DNA of 23,431 nucleotides from JAPLDP01 sp964628285 (GCA_964628285.1 CAZVNP010000050.1:1-23431), one strand, 5' to 3'; shown: positions 16,901 to 23,367, counted from the stretch's first letter. Notes: generated by a model not told the origin, from the letters alone. Numbers and translations: made by a program.

Positions 16901-18294
16901 AACTGCGGTCGGTAGAGTACAAAGACTCCGAAGGCAGGACTTACGATATTGTCATCGGACGTTCAGCCGAGATGCGCATCGTCGACAGAAAAACCAACAT
17001 TGCCTTGTCATCGGCCAATATCCCTTACGGTGCCAAACTGCACTACCGCAGCGGGGCCGAGATTTACAAGGGCAACGTCATCGCCGAATGGGACCCCTAT
17101 AACGCCGTGATACTGTCGGAGGTGAGCGGCAAGATCGCCTTTGAGAGCATCATCGAAAACGTCACCTTCCGCGTTGAATCTGACGAACAAACAGGCTATT
17201 ATGACAAGGTGATCATCGAAACGAGACTGAAGACCAAAAACCCGACCATCAATATCATGACCGCGACCGGTGACATCATCAAGAGCTATGACATCCCGGT
17301 GGGCGCCCACCTCGTCGTCGAGGACGGTCAGAAAATTAAAGCCGGCGAGATCATGGTGAAGATACCACGTGCCATCGGTAAGTCGGGAGATATCACGGGA
17401 GGGCTGCCGCGTGTGACCGAGCTGTTCGAGGGACGTAATCCTTCCGATCCCGCCATCGTCGCCGAGATCGACGGTGTGGTGTCGTTCGGCAAGAGGCTGA
17501 AGAGAGGTAACCGCGAGGTCATCATTACCTCCAAGACAGGAGAGGAAAAAAGCTACCTCATACCGACTTCAAAACAGATCCTGGCCCAGGAAAATGACTA
17601 TGTGAAAGCGGGCACGCCGCTGTCGGAAGGCGAGATAGCCCCGTCGGATATCCTGGCCATCAAAGGTCCCATGAAAGTGCAGGAATACATCGTCAATGAG
17701 ATCCAGGAGGTTTACCGTTTGCAGGGCGTCAAGATCAACGACAAGCATTTCGAGGTCATCGTCCGCCAGATGATGCGCAAGGTGGAGGTAGTGGACCCCG
17801 GCGACACGAAGTTCCTCGAAGGTGAACTGGTCAACAAGATCGACTTCTTTGAAGAGAATGACTGGATCTTCGGTAAGAAGATCGTCACCGATGCGGGCGA
17901 CTCGGTCACCCTGAAACCGGGCCAGATCGTCAGTGCACGTAAGCTGAGGGACGAGAACTCACTGTTGAAACGTAAGGACAAGAGGCTGGTGGAGTCGCGC
18001 GATGCGCAGCCGGCCACAGCACGGCAGGTGTTGCAGGGCATCACCAAGGCGTCGCTGCAGACCAAAAGCTTCCTGTCGGCGGCGTCGTTCCAGGAGACCA
18101 CCAAAGTGCTCACCGAGGCGGCCATCAGAGCCAAAAGCGATGACCTGCTCGGATTGAAGGAGAACGTCCTCGTCGGACACCTCATCCCCGCCGGCACAGG
18201 CCTGCGCGAATACGACAACCTCATCGTGGGATCTAAAGAGGAATATGAAGCACTGATGGCCTCGAAAGAGGATGCATCGGCATTACCCGAATAA
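13996..18294 (+). CDS. rpoC: DNA-directed RNA polymerase subunit beta'
   Basis: This 1432-residue subunit holds the catalytic magnesium: Asp474, Asp476 and Asp478 in NADFDGDQMAVH. The N-terminal zinc site is Cys66, Cys68, Cys81 and Cys84 (CHCGKYK...CDRCG), and the second zinc site is Cys821, Cys895, Cys902 and Cys905. The bridge helix and trigger loop (SIGEPGTQLTLRTFHVGG, near 930-948) are intact. The C-terminal part contains the usual beta'-jaw and omega-contact regions (RQVLQGITKASLQTKSFLSAASFQETTKVLTEAAIRAKSDDLLGLKENVLVGHLIPAGTG). It is full-length. The next gene starts only 11 bases after its stop, so the two are very likely translated from one message. Confidence 0.98.
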   Translation: MAFRKETTVSSSFNKITVSLASPEHILELSSGEVLKPETINYRTYKPERDGLFCERIFGPVKDWECHCGKYKRIRYKGIVCDRCGVEVTEKKVRRERMGHIQLVVPVAHIWFFRSLPNKIGALLGLPTKKLDSIIYYERYVVINPGIKEKDGVKYLDFLSEEEYFQIVDGLPPENQYLDDNNPDKFIAKMGAEALHDLLARLDLDQMSYDLRHKASTETSQQRKQDALKRLQVFEAFREANKNIENRPEWMIVKVVPVIPPELRPLVPLDGGRFATSDLNDLYRRVIIRNNRLKRLIEIKAPDVILRNEKRMLQEAVDSLFDNSRKVNAVKTESNRALKSLSDSLKGKQGRFRQNLLGKRVDYSGRSVIVVGPELKLNECGLPKEMASELFKPFIIRKLLERGIVKTVKSAKKIVDRKDPVVWDILENILKGHPVMLNRAPTLHRLGIQAFQPKLIEGKAIQLHPLSCTAFNADFDGDQMAVHVPLGNAAILEAQLLMLASHNILNPANGAPIAVPSQDMVLGLYYLTKGRRSEPDNIVKGEGHVFYSPEEVLIAYNEGRLDLHAFIKVRLKVREDGHEKSELIETTTGRVLLNQHVPREYGYVNELLTKKSLRDIIGDIMRQTGTATTAQFLDDIKDLGFTMSFKGGLSFNLADVIIPEGKEKLIAKANAEVEDVMNNYNMGFITYNERYNQIIDIWTHTNSQLTQSLIQQLSQDRQGFNPVFMMLDSGARGSKEQIRQLSGMRGLMAKPQKSTATGGEIIENPILSNFKEGLSVLEYFISTHGARKGLADTALKTADAGYLTRRLVDVSQDVVITEEDCGTLRGLTITALKKNEEVVEKLYDRILGRVSLHDIYHPQTGALIILAGQEITEAVAEKIENSPIEEVEIRSVLTCESKIGVCTNCYGRNLATGKLVQKGEAVGVIAAQSIGEPGTQLTLRTFHVGGTASNIAIISKIESKYDGVLEIDELRSVEYKDSEGRTYDIVIGRSAEMRIVDRKTNIALSSANIPYGAKLHYRSGAEIYKGNVIAEWDPYNAVILSEVSGKIAFESIIENVTFRVESDEQTGYYDKVIIETRLKTKNPTINIMTATGDIIKSYDIPVGAHLVVEDGQKIKAGEIMVKIPRAIGKSGDITGGLPRVTELFEGRNPSDPAIVAEIDGVVSFGKRLKRGNREVIITSKTGEEKSYLIPTSKQILAQENDYVKAGTPLSEGEIAPSDILAIKGPMKVQEYIVNEIQEVYRLQGVKINDKHFEVIVRQMMRKVEVVDPGDTKFLEGELVNKIDFFEENDWIFGKKIVTDAGDSVTLKPGQIVSARKLRDENSLLKRKDKRLVESRDAQPATARQVLQGITKASLQTKSFLSAASFQETTKVLTEAAIRAKSDDLLGLKENVLVGHLIPAGTGLREYDNLIVGSKEEYEALMASKEDASALPE

Positions 18295-18305
18295 AAACAG
18301 ACATC

Positions 18306-18620
18306 ATGGAAGAACAACGCAAACCACAACAGCTGAACATCGAGCTGAGCGAAGAAGTCGGCGACGGCATCTACTCGAACCTCGCCATCATCACCCATTC
18401 ACCGTCGGAGTTCATTATCGACTTTGTGAAGATGATGCCGGGCGTCCCCAAAGCCAAGGTGAAGGCACGTATCGTGCTGACACCGCAACACGCCAAAAGG
18501 CTCTTCAGGGCTCTGAAAGACAATATCACCAAGTACGAGTCGGTGCACGGCACCATAAAAGAGCCGGCCGGTGAGGCCATGCCGCCCTTCCAACTGGGAG
18601 GTCCCACGGCACAGGCATGA
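18306..18620 (+). CDS. DUF3467 family protein, last gene of the rpoBC operon
   Basis: This 104-residue protein has no signal peptide or membrane segment. The middle (IELSEEVGDGIYSNLAIITHSPSEFIIDFVKMMPGVPKAKVKARIVLTPQHAKRLFRAL) is the DUF3467 signature, and the last 15 residues are Pro/Gly-rich and likely flexible. The gene starts 11 bases after rpoC and shares its base composition, so it belongs to the operon. Family knowledge: DUF3467 genes occur mainly in Bacteroidota and often beside rpoC, but I know of no proven function. The linkage suggests a role with RNA polymerase or in balancing its synthesis. A small GGATT/AATCC hairpin (18621-18635) follows the stop, but without a T-run. Confidence 0.88.
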   Translation: MEEQRKPQQLNIELSEEVGDGIYSNLAIITHSPSEFIIDFVKMMPGVPKAKVKARIVLTPQHAKRLFRALKDNITKYESVHGTIKEPAGEAMPPFQLGGPTAQA

Positions 18621-18649
18621 GGATTGTAAAAATCCACATTCTATAAAGT

Positions 18650-20542
18650 CTATTTGTATATTTCTATTTTAAAATCATCCACCAGCAGCCTGCCTGTTCC
18701 CTTATTCCATACGAATATTTTCAGCTTGTCGTCCTTATCTTTGATTGTGGGCAGCTCCAGACCAAACGACACGTGGCGCCAACGGCCGGTCCTATCCTCC
18801 GGCATCTCGTTCAGGGGGCACGAATCCCAATAGTATATCTTATCCCATTGATCGGCCAGTGAGATGACCAGCATGGCGCTGTCGGCCGCATGCCTGTCGA
18901 GATCATTGATCCACGCCACTGCTTTCATATAAAGACCGTCGATGCCGGTGAAACGGTCATCGCCGGTGATCAGCAGGGCCGAGCTGAAATGGTGTTCACT
19001 GCCTAAGAAGGCCACGGCATGGCCGCTGTGAGCACCGGGCCAATCCATCCTGCCACTGGTGATCCAGGCGCTGTCGGTCTGCTCGAAATCGTTATACCAT
19101 ACAGCCAGCGGATTTTTTAAATCAACGCCATACGGCACCACGTTGCGTGGCCCGCTGAACAGGTTTCGGTATTCCTGGCCCGTGCGGAGGAAAACCATGC
19201 GGTACTTGTCGCGGTTCATGGCGTAAGGGTGTATGATGCCACGGGCATATTGCCAGCTCTGAAGCAGGTTGAGTGACCCCAGGGCGGCGATCAGCACTGC
19301 CATGATAACGGCCGGCACTGCCCTGCCACGGAAGCTTTGCAGAAGCAAGGCCAGCAGCAGGGCGAAGAGGACGTAAAAATCGATGAACACCCGCTGCCCG
19401 AAGCTGTCACCGTAATACCAGTTCCACCAGGCACTGACTAACCAGACGAGCACGGCCAGAAAACAGACCACCCAGGTAAATTGCCAGGGGCTTTTCCTGA
19501 ACAGGGGGATCAGGCCGGCCAGAGAAAGCAAGGCGGCGGGGGTATAAATGAAAAATCCTTTCTGGAAGCTGAACAGTGTTTTCAGAACGGCGGGGTGGGT
19601 GAAATAGAACCCCTCGCCGCGGTAGCCCCACAGCAGCCAGTGGCCGGTACCCGCATGCCACAGCAACGGCTGGATGAAGAGGATCAGCGCAAAAAGCAGG
19701 AGGGCAGGAATCCACATTGCCGGCTGGCTCCAGAAGGTTCTGATTCCTTTTTCCATAGTGTGTCTGTCGCCGGCCAGAAAAGGTATCAGCAGCACGATGA
19801 TGCCATCCGCGGGCCTGATGAGAATGACGGCTGCCAGGGTCACGGCAGCCAGAATACCTGTTCGGGTACCGGGCCATCTGAAATACAGGGCCATGAAGTA
19901 CATGAAGGCGGCAACGGCGGCAAAGGAATAAACGTGCGACATGGCCGGTGCCTCCACCGTGTATAACAACAGGTTGGTGCCGGCCACCACCACCAGGAGC
20001 ACGACGGCTGCAATACCCTTTTTCACCTGCAACAGCTTCATGAGCCCGGCGAGGCACCACAGGCCGATGAAGAGGTAAAAGAGAGCGGCTATGCTCACCG
20101 ACATCTGGAAGACGGCGTTGTAGCCGTCGGGCGGCAGGCCGGTCAGCCAGCTGACCACCACGGCCAGAAGAAAGAAGGGCAGCAACAGCAGGGCCTCTCC
20201 GGCAAAATATTTATCGAACACCTGTCCACCGGCATCCATCAGGAAGCGGTCGGGCGAGACTGTGGGAAAGCGCTGCTGCTCGCGTTGCAGGACCGGGCCG
20301 AAATGGATGTCGTGGTATAGCACCAGCGAGGGCAGGTAGGCATAATAACCACGGCCGTCGCTGATGATGACCTCTTTCCAGAAGTTGCGTTCCCGTGGCC
20401 GGAGATTCTCCGAAAGAGTCAGAACCAGGACCACCAGGATGATGAACCCGGTAACCCTGACAGGGTTCCAAACCCTGTCAGGGTTGGATGTCCCCCCGGG
20501 ATTAACCAGATAATTGACGATGGTACGAGGTTTAAATGTCAT
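18650..20542 (-). CDS. Polytopic membrane protein, GT-C glycosyltransferase-like
   Basis: This 630-residue protein has about ten hydrophobic membrane helices (residues about 32-460) and a soluble beta-rich C-terminal domain (about 475-630). The first loop after the first helix has SDGRGYYAYLPSLVLYHD (Asp62), matching the acidic first-loop motif of GT-C enzymes that use lipid-linked sugars. The C-terminal domain (NDFEQTDSAWITSGRMDWPGAHSGHA... ending VDDFKIEIYK) looks like a carbohydrate-binding jelly roll, probably facing the periplasm. Function in glycan or lipid glycosylation is inferred. The ATG at 20542 is the only ATG before helix 1, and an SD-like AAGGAAG lies just before it. Residues about 19-31 (SNPDRVWNPVRVT) come from a palindromic repeat inside the gene. 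It converges on the DUF3467 gene with 29 bases between. Confidence 0.72.
   Translation of the reverse strand: MTFKPRTIVNYLVNPGGTSNPDRVWNPVRVTGFIILVVLVLTLSENLRPRERNFWKEVIISDGRGYYAYLPSLVLYHDIHFGPVLQREQQRFPTVSPDRFLMDAGGQVFDKYFAGEALLLLPFFLLAVVVSWLTGLPPDGYNAVFQMSVSIAALFYLFIGLWCLAGLMKLLQVKKGIAAVVLLVVVAGTNLLLYTVEAPAMSHVYSFAAVAAFMYFMALYFRWPGTRTGILAAVTLAAVILIRPADGIIVLLIPFLAGDRHTMEKGIRTFWSQPAMWIPALLLFALILFIQPLLWHAGTGHWLLWGYRGEGFYFTHPAVLKTLFSFQKGFFIYTPAALLSLAGLIPLFRKSPWQFTWVVCFLAVLVWLVSAWWNWYYGDSFGQRVFIDFYVLFALLLALLLQSFRGRAVPAVIMAVLIAALGSLNLLQSWQYARGIIHPYAMNRDKYRMVFLRTGQEYRNLFSGPRNVVPYGVDLKNPLAVWYNDFEQTDSAWITSGRMDWPGAHSGHAVAFLGSEHHFSSALLITGDDRFTGIDGLYMKAVAWINDLDRHAADSAMLVISLADQWDKIYYWDSCPLNEMPEDRTGRWRHVSFGLELPTIKDKDDKLKIFVWNKGTGRLLVDDFKIEIYK
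20453..20485. repeat. 33-bp palindromic repeat, copy 1, inside the membrane-protein gene
   Basis: AACCCTGACAGGGTT, spacer CCA, then AACCCTGTCAGGGTT. The two 15-mers are exact reverse complements, so the unit is a perfect 15-bp hairpin with a 3-base loop. Each 15-mer is also itself a 7-bp inverted repeat around one base. GGAT follows. Read on the minus strand it encodes NPDRVWNPVRV in the N-terminal tail of the GT-C-like protein. Repeats of this appearance are common in Bacteroidota genomes as I recall them; no exact family name is claimed. Confidence 0.92.
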
Positions 20543-20567
20543 CTCTTCCTTTTTGGCGGCTACCGAT

Positions 20568-20600
20568 AACCCTGACAGGGTTTAAAACCCTGTCAGGGTT
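20568..20600. repeat. 33-bp palindromic repeat, copy 2, upstream of the membrane-protein gene
   Basis: This is the same 33-bp unit as copy 1 with spacer TAA in place of CCA, again followed by GGAT, in the same orientation and 82 bases away. It lies just outside the coding region, 25 bases before the ATG on the minus strand, and would be in the 5' untranslated RNA. Flanks beyond GGAT are not alike, so this is not a simple tandem duplication. Confidence 0.92.
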
Positions 20601-20687
20601 GGATCTTTTCCGGAATGGCGGGTTTAAAGGTACAGGTTTTTTGGGAAAAGGTGATTGACGCGGATGGTATTGATGTGGTAAATAGAG

Positions 20688-20719
20688 TTTGGATTTCCAA
20701 TTAAAATAAATTACATTTG
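20688..20719 (+). promoter_or_regulatory. Strong promoter facing the accessory region
   Basis: TTTG (20688-20691), 20 bases, then TACATTTG (20712-20719), a perfect Bacteroidota consensus on the plus strand. Transcription should start near 20726 and read into the split lipoprotein gene after about 130 bases of leader. The leader has a small hairpin ACCTCC/GGGGGT (around 20767-20786). In the cassette interpretation it would serve as the array promoter. Confidence 0.65.
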
Positions 20720-20842
20720 TTCGGAACAATCAAGGATAATTTTTTAAGGGAAAACTCAATATGACATTACCTCCCATTTGGGGGTATAAATCGAATTGGT
20801 AAAATTCCATAAGAGATATAAGTGCAATGGGTTTGCATATAC

Positions 20843-20849
20843 GTTGTGC
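20843..20849 (+). other. GTTGTGC box, possible left boundary of a gene cassette
   Basis: GTTGTGC fits GTTRRRY at six of seven places. It lies ten bases before the lipoprotein ATG. Its exact reverse complement, GCACAAC, occurs right after that gene at 21628-21634. In an integron cassette these would be the R' and R'' boxes, which pair with each other in the excised circle. GGGTTTGCATAT just upstream resembles a right arm, but no matching left arm is visible. Confidence 0.4.
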
Positions 20850-20858
20850 CTCATTATT

Positions 20859-21614
20859 ATGAAAAAGCGAAACATCATACTATTATTGATTCTTCCACTC
20901 ATCTTGACAAGTTGTAGTGAGTTGATAACTGTATTGGCAAGAATAACTAATATTAGCTTAAAGGAAACTGAATTAAGACTTCATTTTGACTTTAGGCGAA
21001 TGTATACAGAAGAGCTTTCAAAAGTGGAAAGGATAGAAATTTTCCGAAATGACAGTCTTATTTGTAAACTTATAAGTAAAACAGGAATAGGTATTTCAGA
21101 GTGGGATTTCCCATCAATTTGAAAAGATTTTGAGATTGAACAATCTATTACAGATAGCATAATTCCTGCAATTTCGAAAAATCAGGATATTAGATTTGAA
21201 TTTGCAGGTGGCGTTAAGTGTCCTGGGTACGGTTCGTGGGAATATAAATCTAAATATTCCAAACCTGAATATAGATGGCTGTTTGATAATGATGGAAATC
21301 AAAAAGAAAGGATTGATTGTTTTTATGAACCATGGATCGGAAAAGACATTGTGAAAATTGAATCAACGAAAGAATTTTATATAATAGATTCACTTTTTGC
21401 CCTAAATTATCAAAATGGAACACCGATTAAATTTAAGTTAAAATATAAGCGAAATCCAACAACTAAAGTTGCATTGATTTTAGACCATGCAATTAAAAAA
21501 GGAGAAAAAATAATTCTTGATTTCAAACTTGACTCGACAAGGAATTATAAAGAGATAATACTCGTACCGGATAAGTCATATGTTGGTGTAGCTGGAAAAT
21601 ATAATGATTTGTAA
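20859..21614 (+). pseudogene. Lipoprotein gene interrupted by one in-frame TGA
   Basis: The frame opens at ATG 20859 with a lipoprotein signal: MKKRN, a hydrophobic run, and lipobox LTSC with Cys19. It continues as a charged, beta-type protein to a TGA at 21120-21122 (codon 88). The same frame then stays open for another 163 codons to TAA at 21612-21614. The downstream part looks like normal protein sequence (for example FEFAGGVKCPGYGSWEYKSKYS and a last stretch GEKIILDFKLDSTRNYKEIILVPD) with equal A+T-rich codon use. A single nonsense change in a gene of about 251 codons is the simplest reading; readthrough or a base error are alternatives. TGA is a normal stop elsewhere in the window (tuf, nusG). 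I do not recognise the family. An upstream ATG at 20796 would only add a poor leader before the signal peptide. Confidence 0.75.
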
Positions 21615-21627
21615 AAAAATAACGAAA

Positions 21628-21757
21628 GCACAACCTGCAATATAGCAAATGGCGGGGAAAGTAGTAAATTTAAGTGTTTTGGCCCGCTTCGGGCTTTTGT
21701 CTCGGAGATAGGAACGGCATCCGCAAACCGTCACTTGCCATATTGCCACCGTTTGGG
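21628..21757 (+). repeat. attC-like element 1 (imperfect inverted repeat)
   Basis: GCACAAC (21628-21634) is followed by arm GCAATATAGCAAATGGCGG (21637-21655). A second arm, CCGTCACTTGCCATATTGC, lies at 21728-21746, then CACC and GTTTGGG (21751-21757). The arms pair at 16 of 19 places, plus one G-T. Between them is a compact hairpin GCCCG-CTT-CGGGC (21682-21694) followed by TTTTGT, which could also act as a terminator. Total 130 bp, within the usual attC range of about 57-141 bp. The outer boxes fit RYYYAAC (6 of 7) and GTTRRRY (5 of 7). It lies between the lipoprotein and HEPN genes. Integron attC is an inference; a REP or MITE-type element is the alternative. Confidence 0.55.
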
Positions 21758-21799
21758 GGCAATACTGTATTTCTATAAAACTGAAAAAAGTTAAGTCTA

Positions 21800-22417
21800 A
21801 TGTGGTGGAATGATAAATCAGGAAAACGGATATTTAATCAACCTCATATTGATTTATATAGGGATAATAAACTTATAGATATTTTTGTAAAAATTGGAGA
21901 AACTGGTGATGATCGATCAAGAGTAATATTGGTAAATCTAATTTTAGAACATCTGATTGATATATTGTTAGAACATTTAATTAAAAATTATGATAATTTT
22001 TCGAAAGAGACAAATCCATCATTCTATTTAAAGCTATCTTTACTTAAATCTTTTGATATTATTCCAGAGCAGATTTTGAATTCAATAAATTGTCTTAGGG
22101 AAATTAGGAACAGGTTTGCTCATAAGATAGACATTACAAATTTTTCTGATCTAGACGACAAAATAATTGAAAAGATTAACATAACTTATAGTGAAACCCC
22201 ATCAGTAGGTAATGATAGGACTATTCATCAGAAAATTGAACGTTTGGAATTTCATTCAATTACTGGTCTTGATTTATATGAACCAAATTTGAAACTTTTA
22301 AGCAATTTTATTAATAGTCAAGAGTTTAAGGAATTTTTAGATAAAACATATAAGAATAAATTAAAAGAACAGTCAGATTTTTTGGATAAATTTTTAAAAA
22401 ATAGAAAAACTGATTAA
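21800..22417 (+). CDS. HEPN-like protein with R-x4-H motif (MltR/DUF4145-like)
   Basis: This 205-residue, mostly alpha-helical protein has no signal peptide. The segment SFYLKLSLLKSFDIIPEQILNSINCLREIRNRFAHKIDITNFSD carries Arg103-Asn-Arg-Phe-Ala-His108, the R-x4-6-H motif of HEPN domains in the form IRNxFAH found in MltR and DUF4145 proteins. HEPN proteins are often RNases in toxin-antitoxin, abortive infection or CRISPR systems, while MltR-type members are described as regulators. No partner gene lies directly beside it. It is strongly A+T-rich, unlike the housekeeping genes, and sits between two attC-like elements, which suggests transfer. Start ATG 21800 is the first in frame; no SD is seen. 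The C-terminal 60 residues are Lys-rich and helical. Confidence 0.7.
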   Translation: MWWNDKSGKRIFNQPHIDLYRDNKLIDIFVKIGETGDDRSRVILVNLILEHLIDILLEHLIKNYDNFSKETNPSFYLKLSLLKSFDIIPEQILNSINCLREIRNRFAHKIDITNFSDLDDKIIEKINITYSETPSVGNDRTIHQKIERLEFHSITGLDLYEPNLKLLSNFINSQEFKEFLDKTYKNKLKEQSDFLDKFLKNRKTD

Positions 22418-22750
22418 TTGAAAGTACTGCTGCCAATAATTAAGCCTTCATTTGCCGTACAGCGCTTGGAACCGCTTGTCCCGATCTATCGAGAAACGCC
22501 GATCGAAATAAATCCCGGAAATGTACTATAAACTAATTGTAGAGGGTGATATACTTCGTTTCTGAAGCGCTGTCTGCTGTTCCGGCGTGTTGGCCCACGT
22601 TCTCAAATCCGGCCACGCATAAAATTGCGCGCTCAATAATTGTGTGAGCACTTTTTTTTAATGATATTTACAGTTTTTGTCAGGTAAGCTCAAATTACAC
22701 TTTTTTGTCAAATTTGAGCGGCTATCTCTCCGCTACGGCGGAGTGATTTA
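22418..22750. other. 333-bp stretch without a gene, containing several hairpins
   Basis: No credible reading frame is seen. Structures present: ACAGCGCTT (22459-22467) with its exact reverse complement AAGCGCTGT (22565-22573); a terminator-like hairpin at 22631-22659; GCTCAAATT (22688-22696) with AATTTGAGC (22711-22719); and CTCCGC-TACG-GCGGAG (22728-22743), a C(UACG)G tetraloop stem that would be very stable as RNA. It may be a long 3' end of the HEPN gene, a decayed cassette without an ORF, or a small RNA locus. Confidence 0.5.
22631..22659 (+). terminator. Terminator-like hairpin with T8 run
   Basis: GCTCA (22631-22635) pairs with TGAGC (22645-22649) around a nine-base loop, followed after AC by eight T. 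The stem is short, with one more outer G-C pair across a mismatch. It would end transcripts from the HEPN gene or from a small RNA starting in 22418-22630. Confidence 0.45.
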
Positions 22751-22849
22751 GTTCAACAAAAGGCTATAACCAATGGCCGCTTGCGTGACCATCAAAATAA
22801 AATCAAAACATAAAAGGGCGGCCACCGGTCATAGCCCTGACCGTTGAGC
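22751..22849 (+). repeat. attC-like element 2 (imperfect inverted repeat before hicBA)
   Basis: GTTCAAC (22751-22757) matches RYYYAAC at all seven places. Then AAAA and arm GGCTATAACCAATGGCCGC (22762-22780). The opposite arm, GCGGCCACCGGTCATAGCC (22818-22836), pairs at 16 of 19 places. CTGACC follows, then GTTGAGC (22843-22849), which matches GTTRRRY at all seven. Length 99 bp. The spacer between the arms is A+T-rich and unstructured. This is the best attC candidate of the window: both boxes, spaced mismatched arms and correct total length. It lacks experimental or database support here. Confidence 0.6.
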
Positions 22850-22875
22850 AGCATATATTAAGTGATTATTAAATA

Positions 22876-22907
22876 TTCGAATTTTTTTCCAAGTAATCAT
22901 AACTTTG
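22876..22907 (+). promoter_or_regulatory. Promoter of hicBA with short leader
   Basis: TAACTTTG (22900-22907) fits the -7 consensus TAnnTTTG fully, and TTCG (22876-22879) stands 20 bases upstream as a near-TTTG. The expected start near 22914 leaves only about ten bases before the hicB ATG. Palindrome ATTCGAAT (22875-22882) and the pair TGATTA (22863-22868)/TAATCA (22894-22899) overlap the promoter and could be operators for autoregulation; the operator role is inferred. Confidence 0.6.
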
Positions 22908-22923
22908 TAAAAAAATCATTGCT

Positions 22924-23157
22924 ATGAGTAAAATTGAAATGACAGTCGTATTCGAGCCATGTGACGAAGGCGGTTATATCGCATATATTGAAGAAATTCC
23001 AGGTATTAATAGCCAAGGTGAAACTTTAGAAGAAGCAAAAGAAAACCTCACGGAAGCAATCAATTTAATGTTTGAGGAAAGGCGTACCAGTACTATTAAA
23101 GACAAAAAAACAGGAGTAAAAAAATTAATTACCCAGACCCTCTCTTTCAGTCTATAG
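22924..23157 (+). CDS. hicB: HicB family antitoxin
   Basis: This 77-residue protein has the partial RNase H fold of HicB: MTVVFEPCDEGGYIAYIEEIPGINSQGETLEEAKENLTEAINLMFEE, with the typical GGY.A...E.PG...GET.EEA pattern. It lacks the extra C-terminal helix-turn-helix or ribbon-helix-helix domain of longer HicB proteins, so DNA binding, if any, must come from elsewhere. HicB binds HicA and blocks its RNA cleavage. The order is antitoxin first, toxin second, the reverse of E. coli hicAB. Its stop TAG shares its G with the hicA GTG start, so translation is coupled. The pair is flanked by two copies of an 18-base repeat (22761-22778 and 23377-23394), suggesting it moves as one unit. Confidence 0.9.
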   Translation: MSKIEMTVVFEPCDEGGYIAYIEEIPGINSQGETLEEAKENLTEAINLMFEERRTSTIKDKKTGVKKLITQTLSFSL

Positions 23158-23357
23158 TGAAACAGGAAAGATTCATTAAATATCTTGAAAAAAATGACTG
23201 CTATATTGTCAGGGAAGGTAGCAAGCATGCTTTATATAAAAATCTGAAGACCGGAGAAATGTCTACTGTTCCCAGACACCCTAATATTAAAGAAAACATT
23301 TGTCGAAAAATTTGCAAAGATCTGGGTATTCCCGATATTTTAAGAAAAAAACGCTAA
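23157..23357 (+). CDS. hicA: HicA family mRNA interferase toxin
   Basis: This 66-residue basic protein has the dsRNA-binding-like HicA fold: KQERFIKYLEKNDCYIVREGSKHALYKN, with the catalytic His24 in GSKHALY, then TVPRHPNIKENICRKICKDLGI. HicA cuts mRNA in a ribosome-independent way and stops growth until HicB is restored. The start is GTG at 23157, which overlaps the hicB stop by one base; this start gives the right length and begins exactly at the family N-terminus. All key residues are present, so the toxin is probably active. Toxin-antitoxin pairs are frequent integron cassettes and help keep arrays stable, which fits the flanking elements. Confidence 0.92.
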   Translation: MKQERFIKYLEKNDCYIVREGSKHALYKNLKTGEMSTVPRHPNIKENICRKICKDLGIPDILRKKR

Positions 23358-23367
23358 AATATACGCT

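Noticed and set aside
20532..20729. A 65-residue minus-strand frame containing NPDRVLNPVRV
   Set aside because: Its only notable part is the second palindromic repeat read through. The rest is intergenic sequence that overlaps the start of the membrane-protein gene.
20796..20858. An upstream start adding 21 residues to the lipoprotein gene
   Set aside because: It would put unrelated residues in front of a clean lipoprotein signal peptide that begins at ATG 20859, and it crosses the GTTGTGC boundary box.
21120..21122. TGA as a selenocysteine codon
   Set aside because: No convincing SECIS-like hairpin directly follows, the surrounding sequence is A+T-rich with weak structure, and the protein shows no redox motif.
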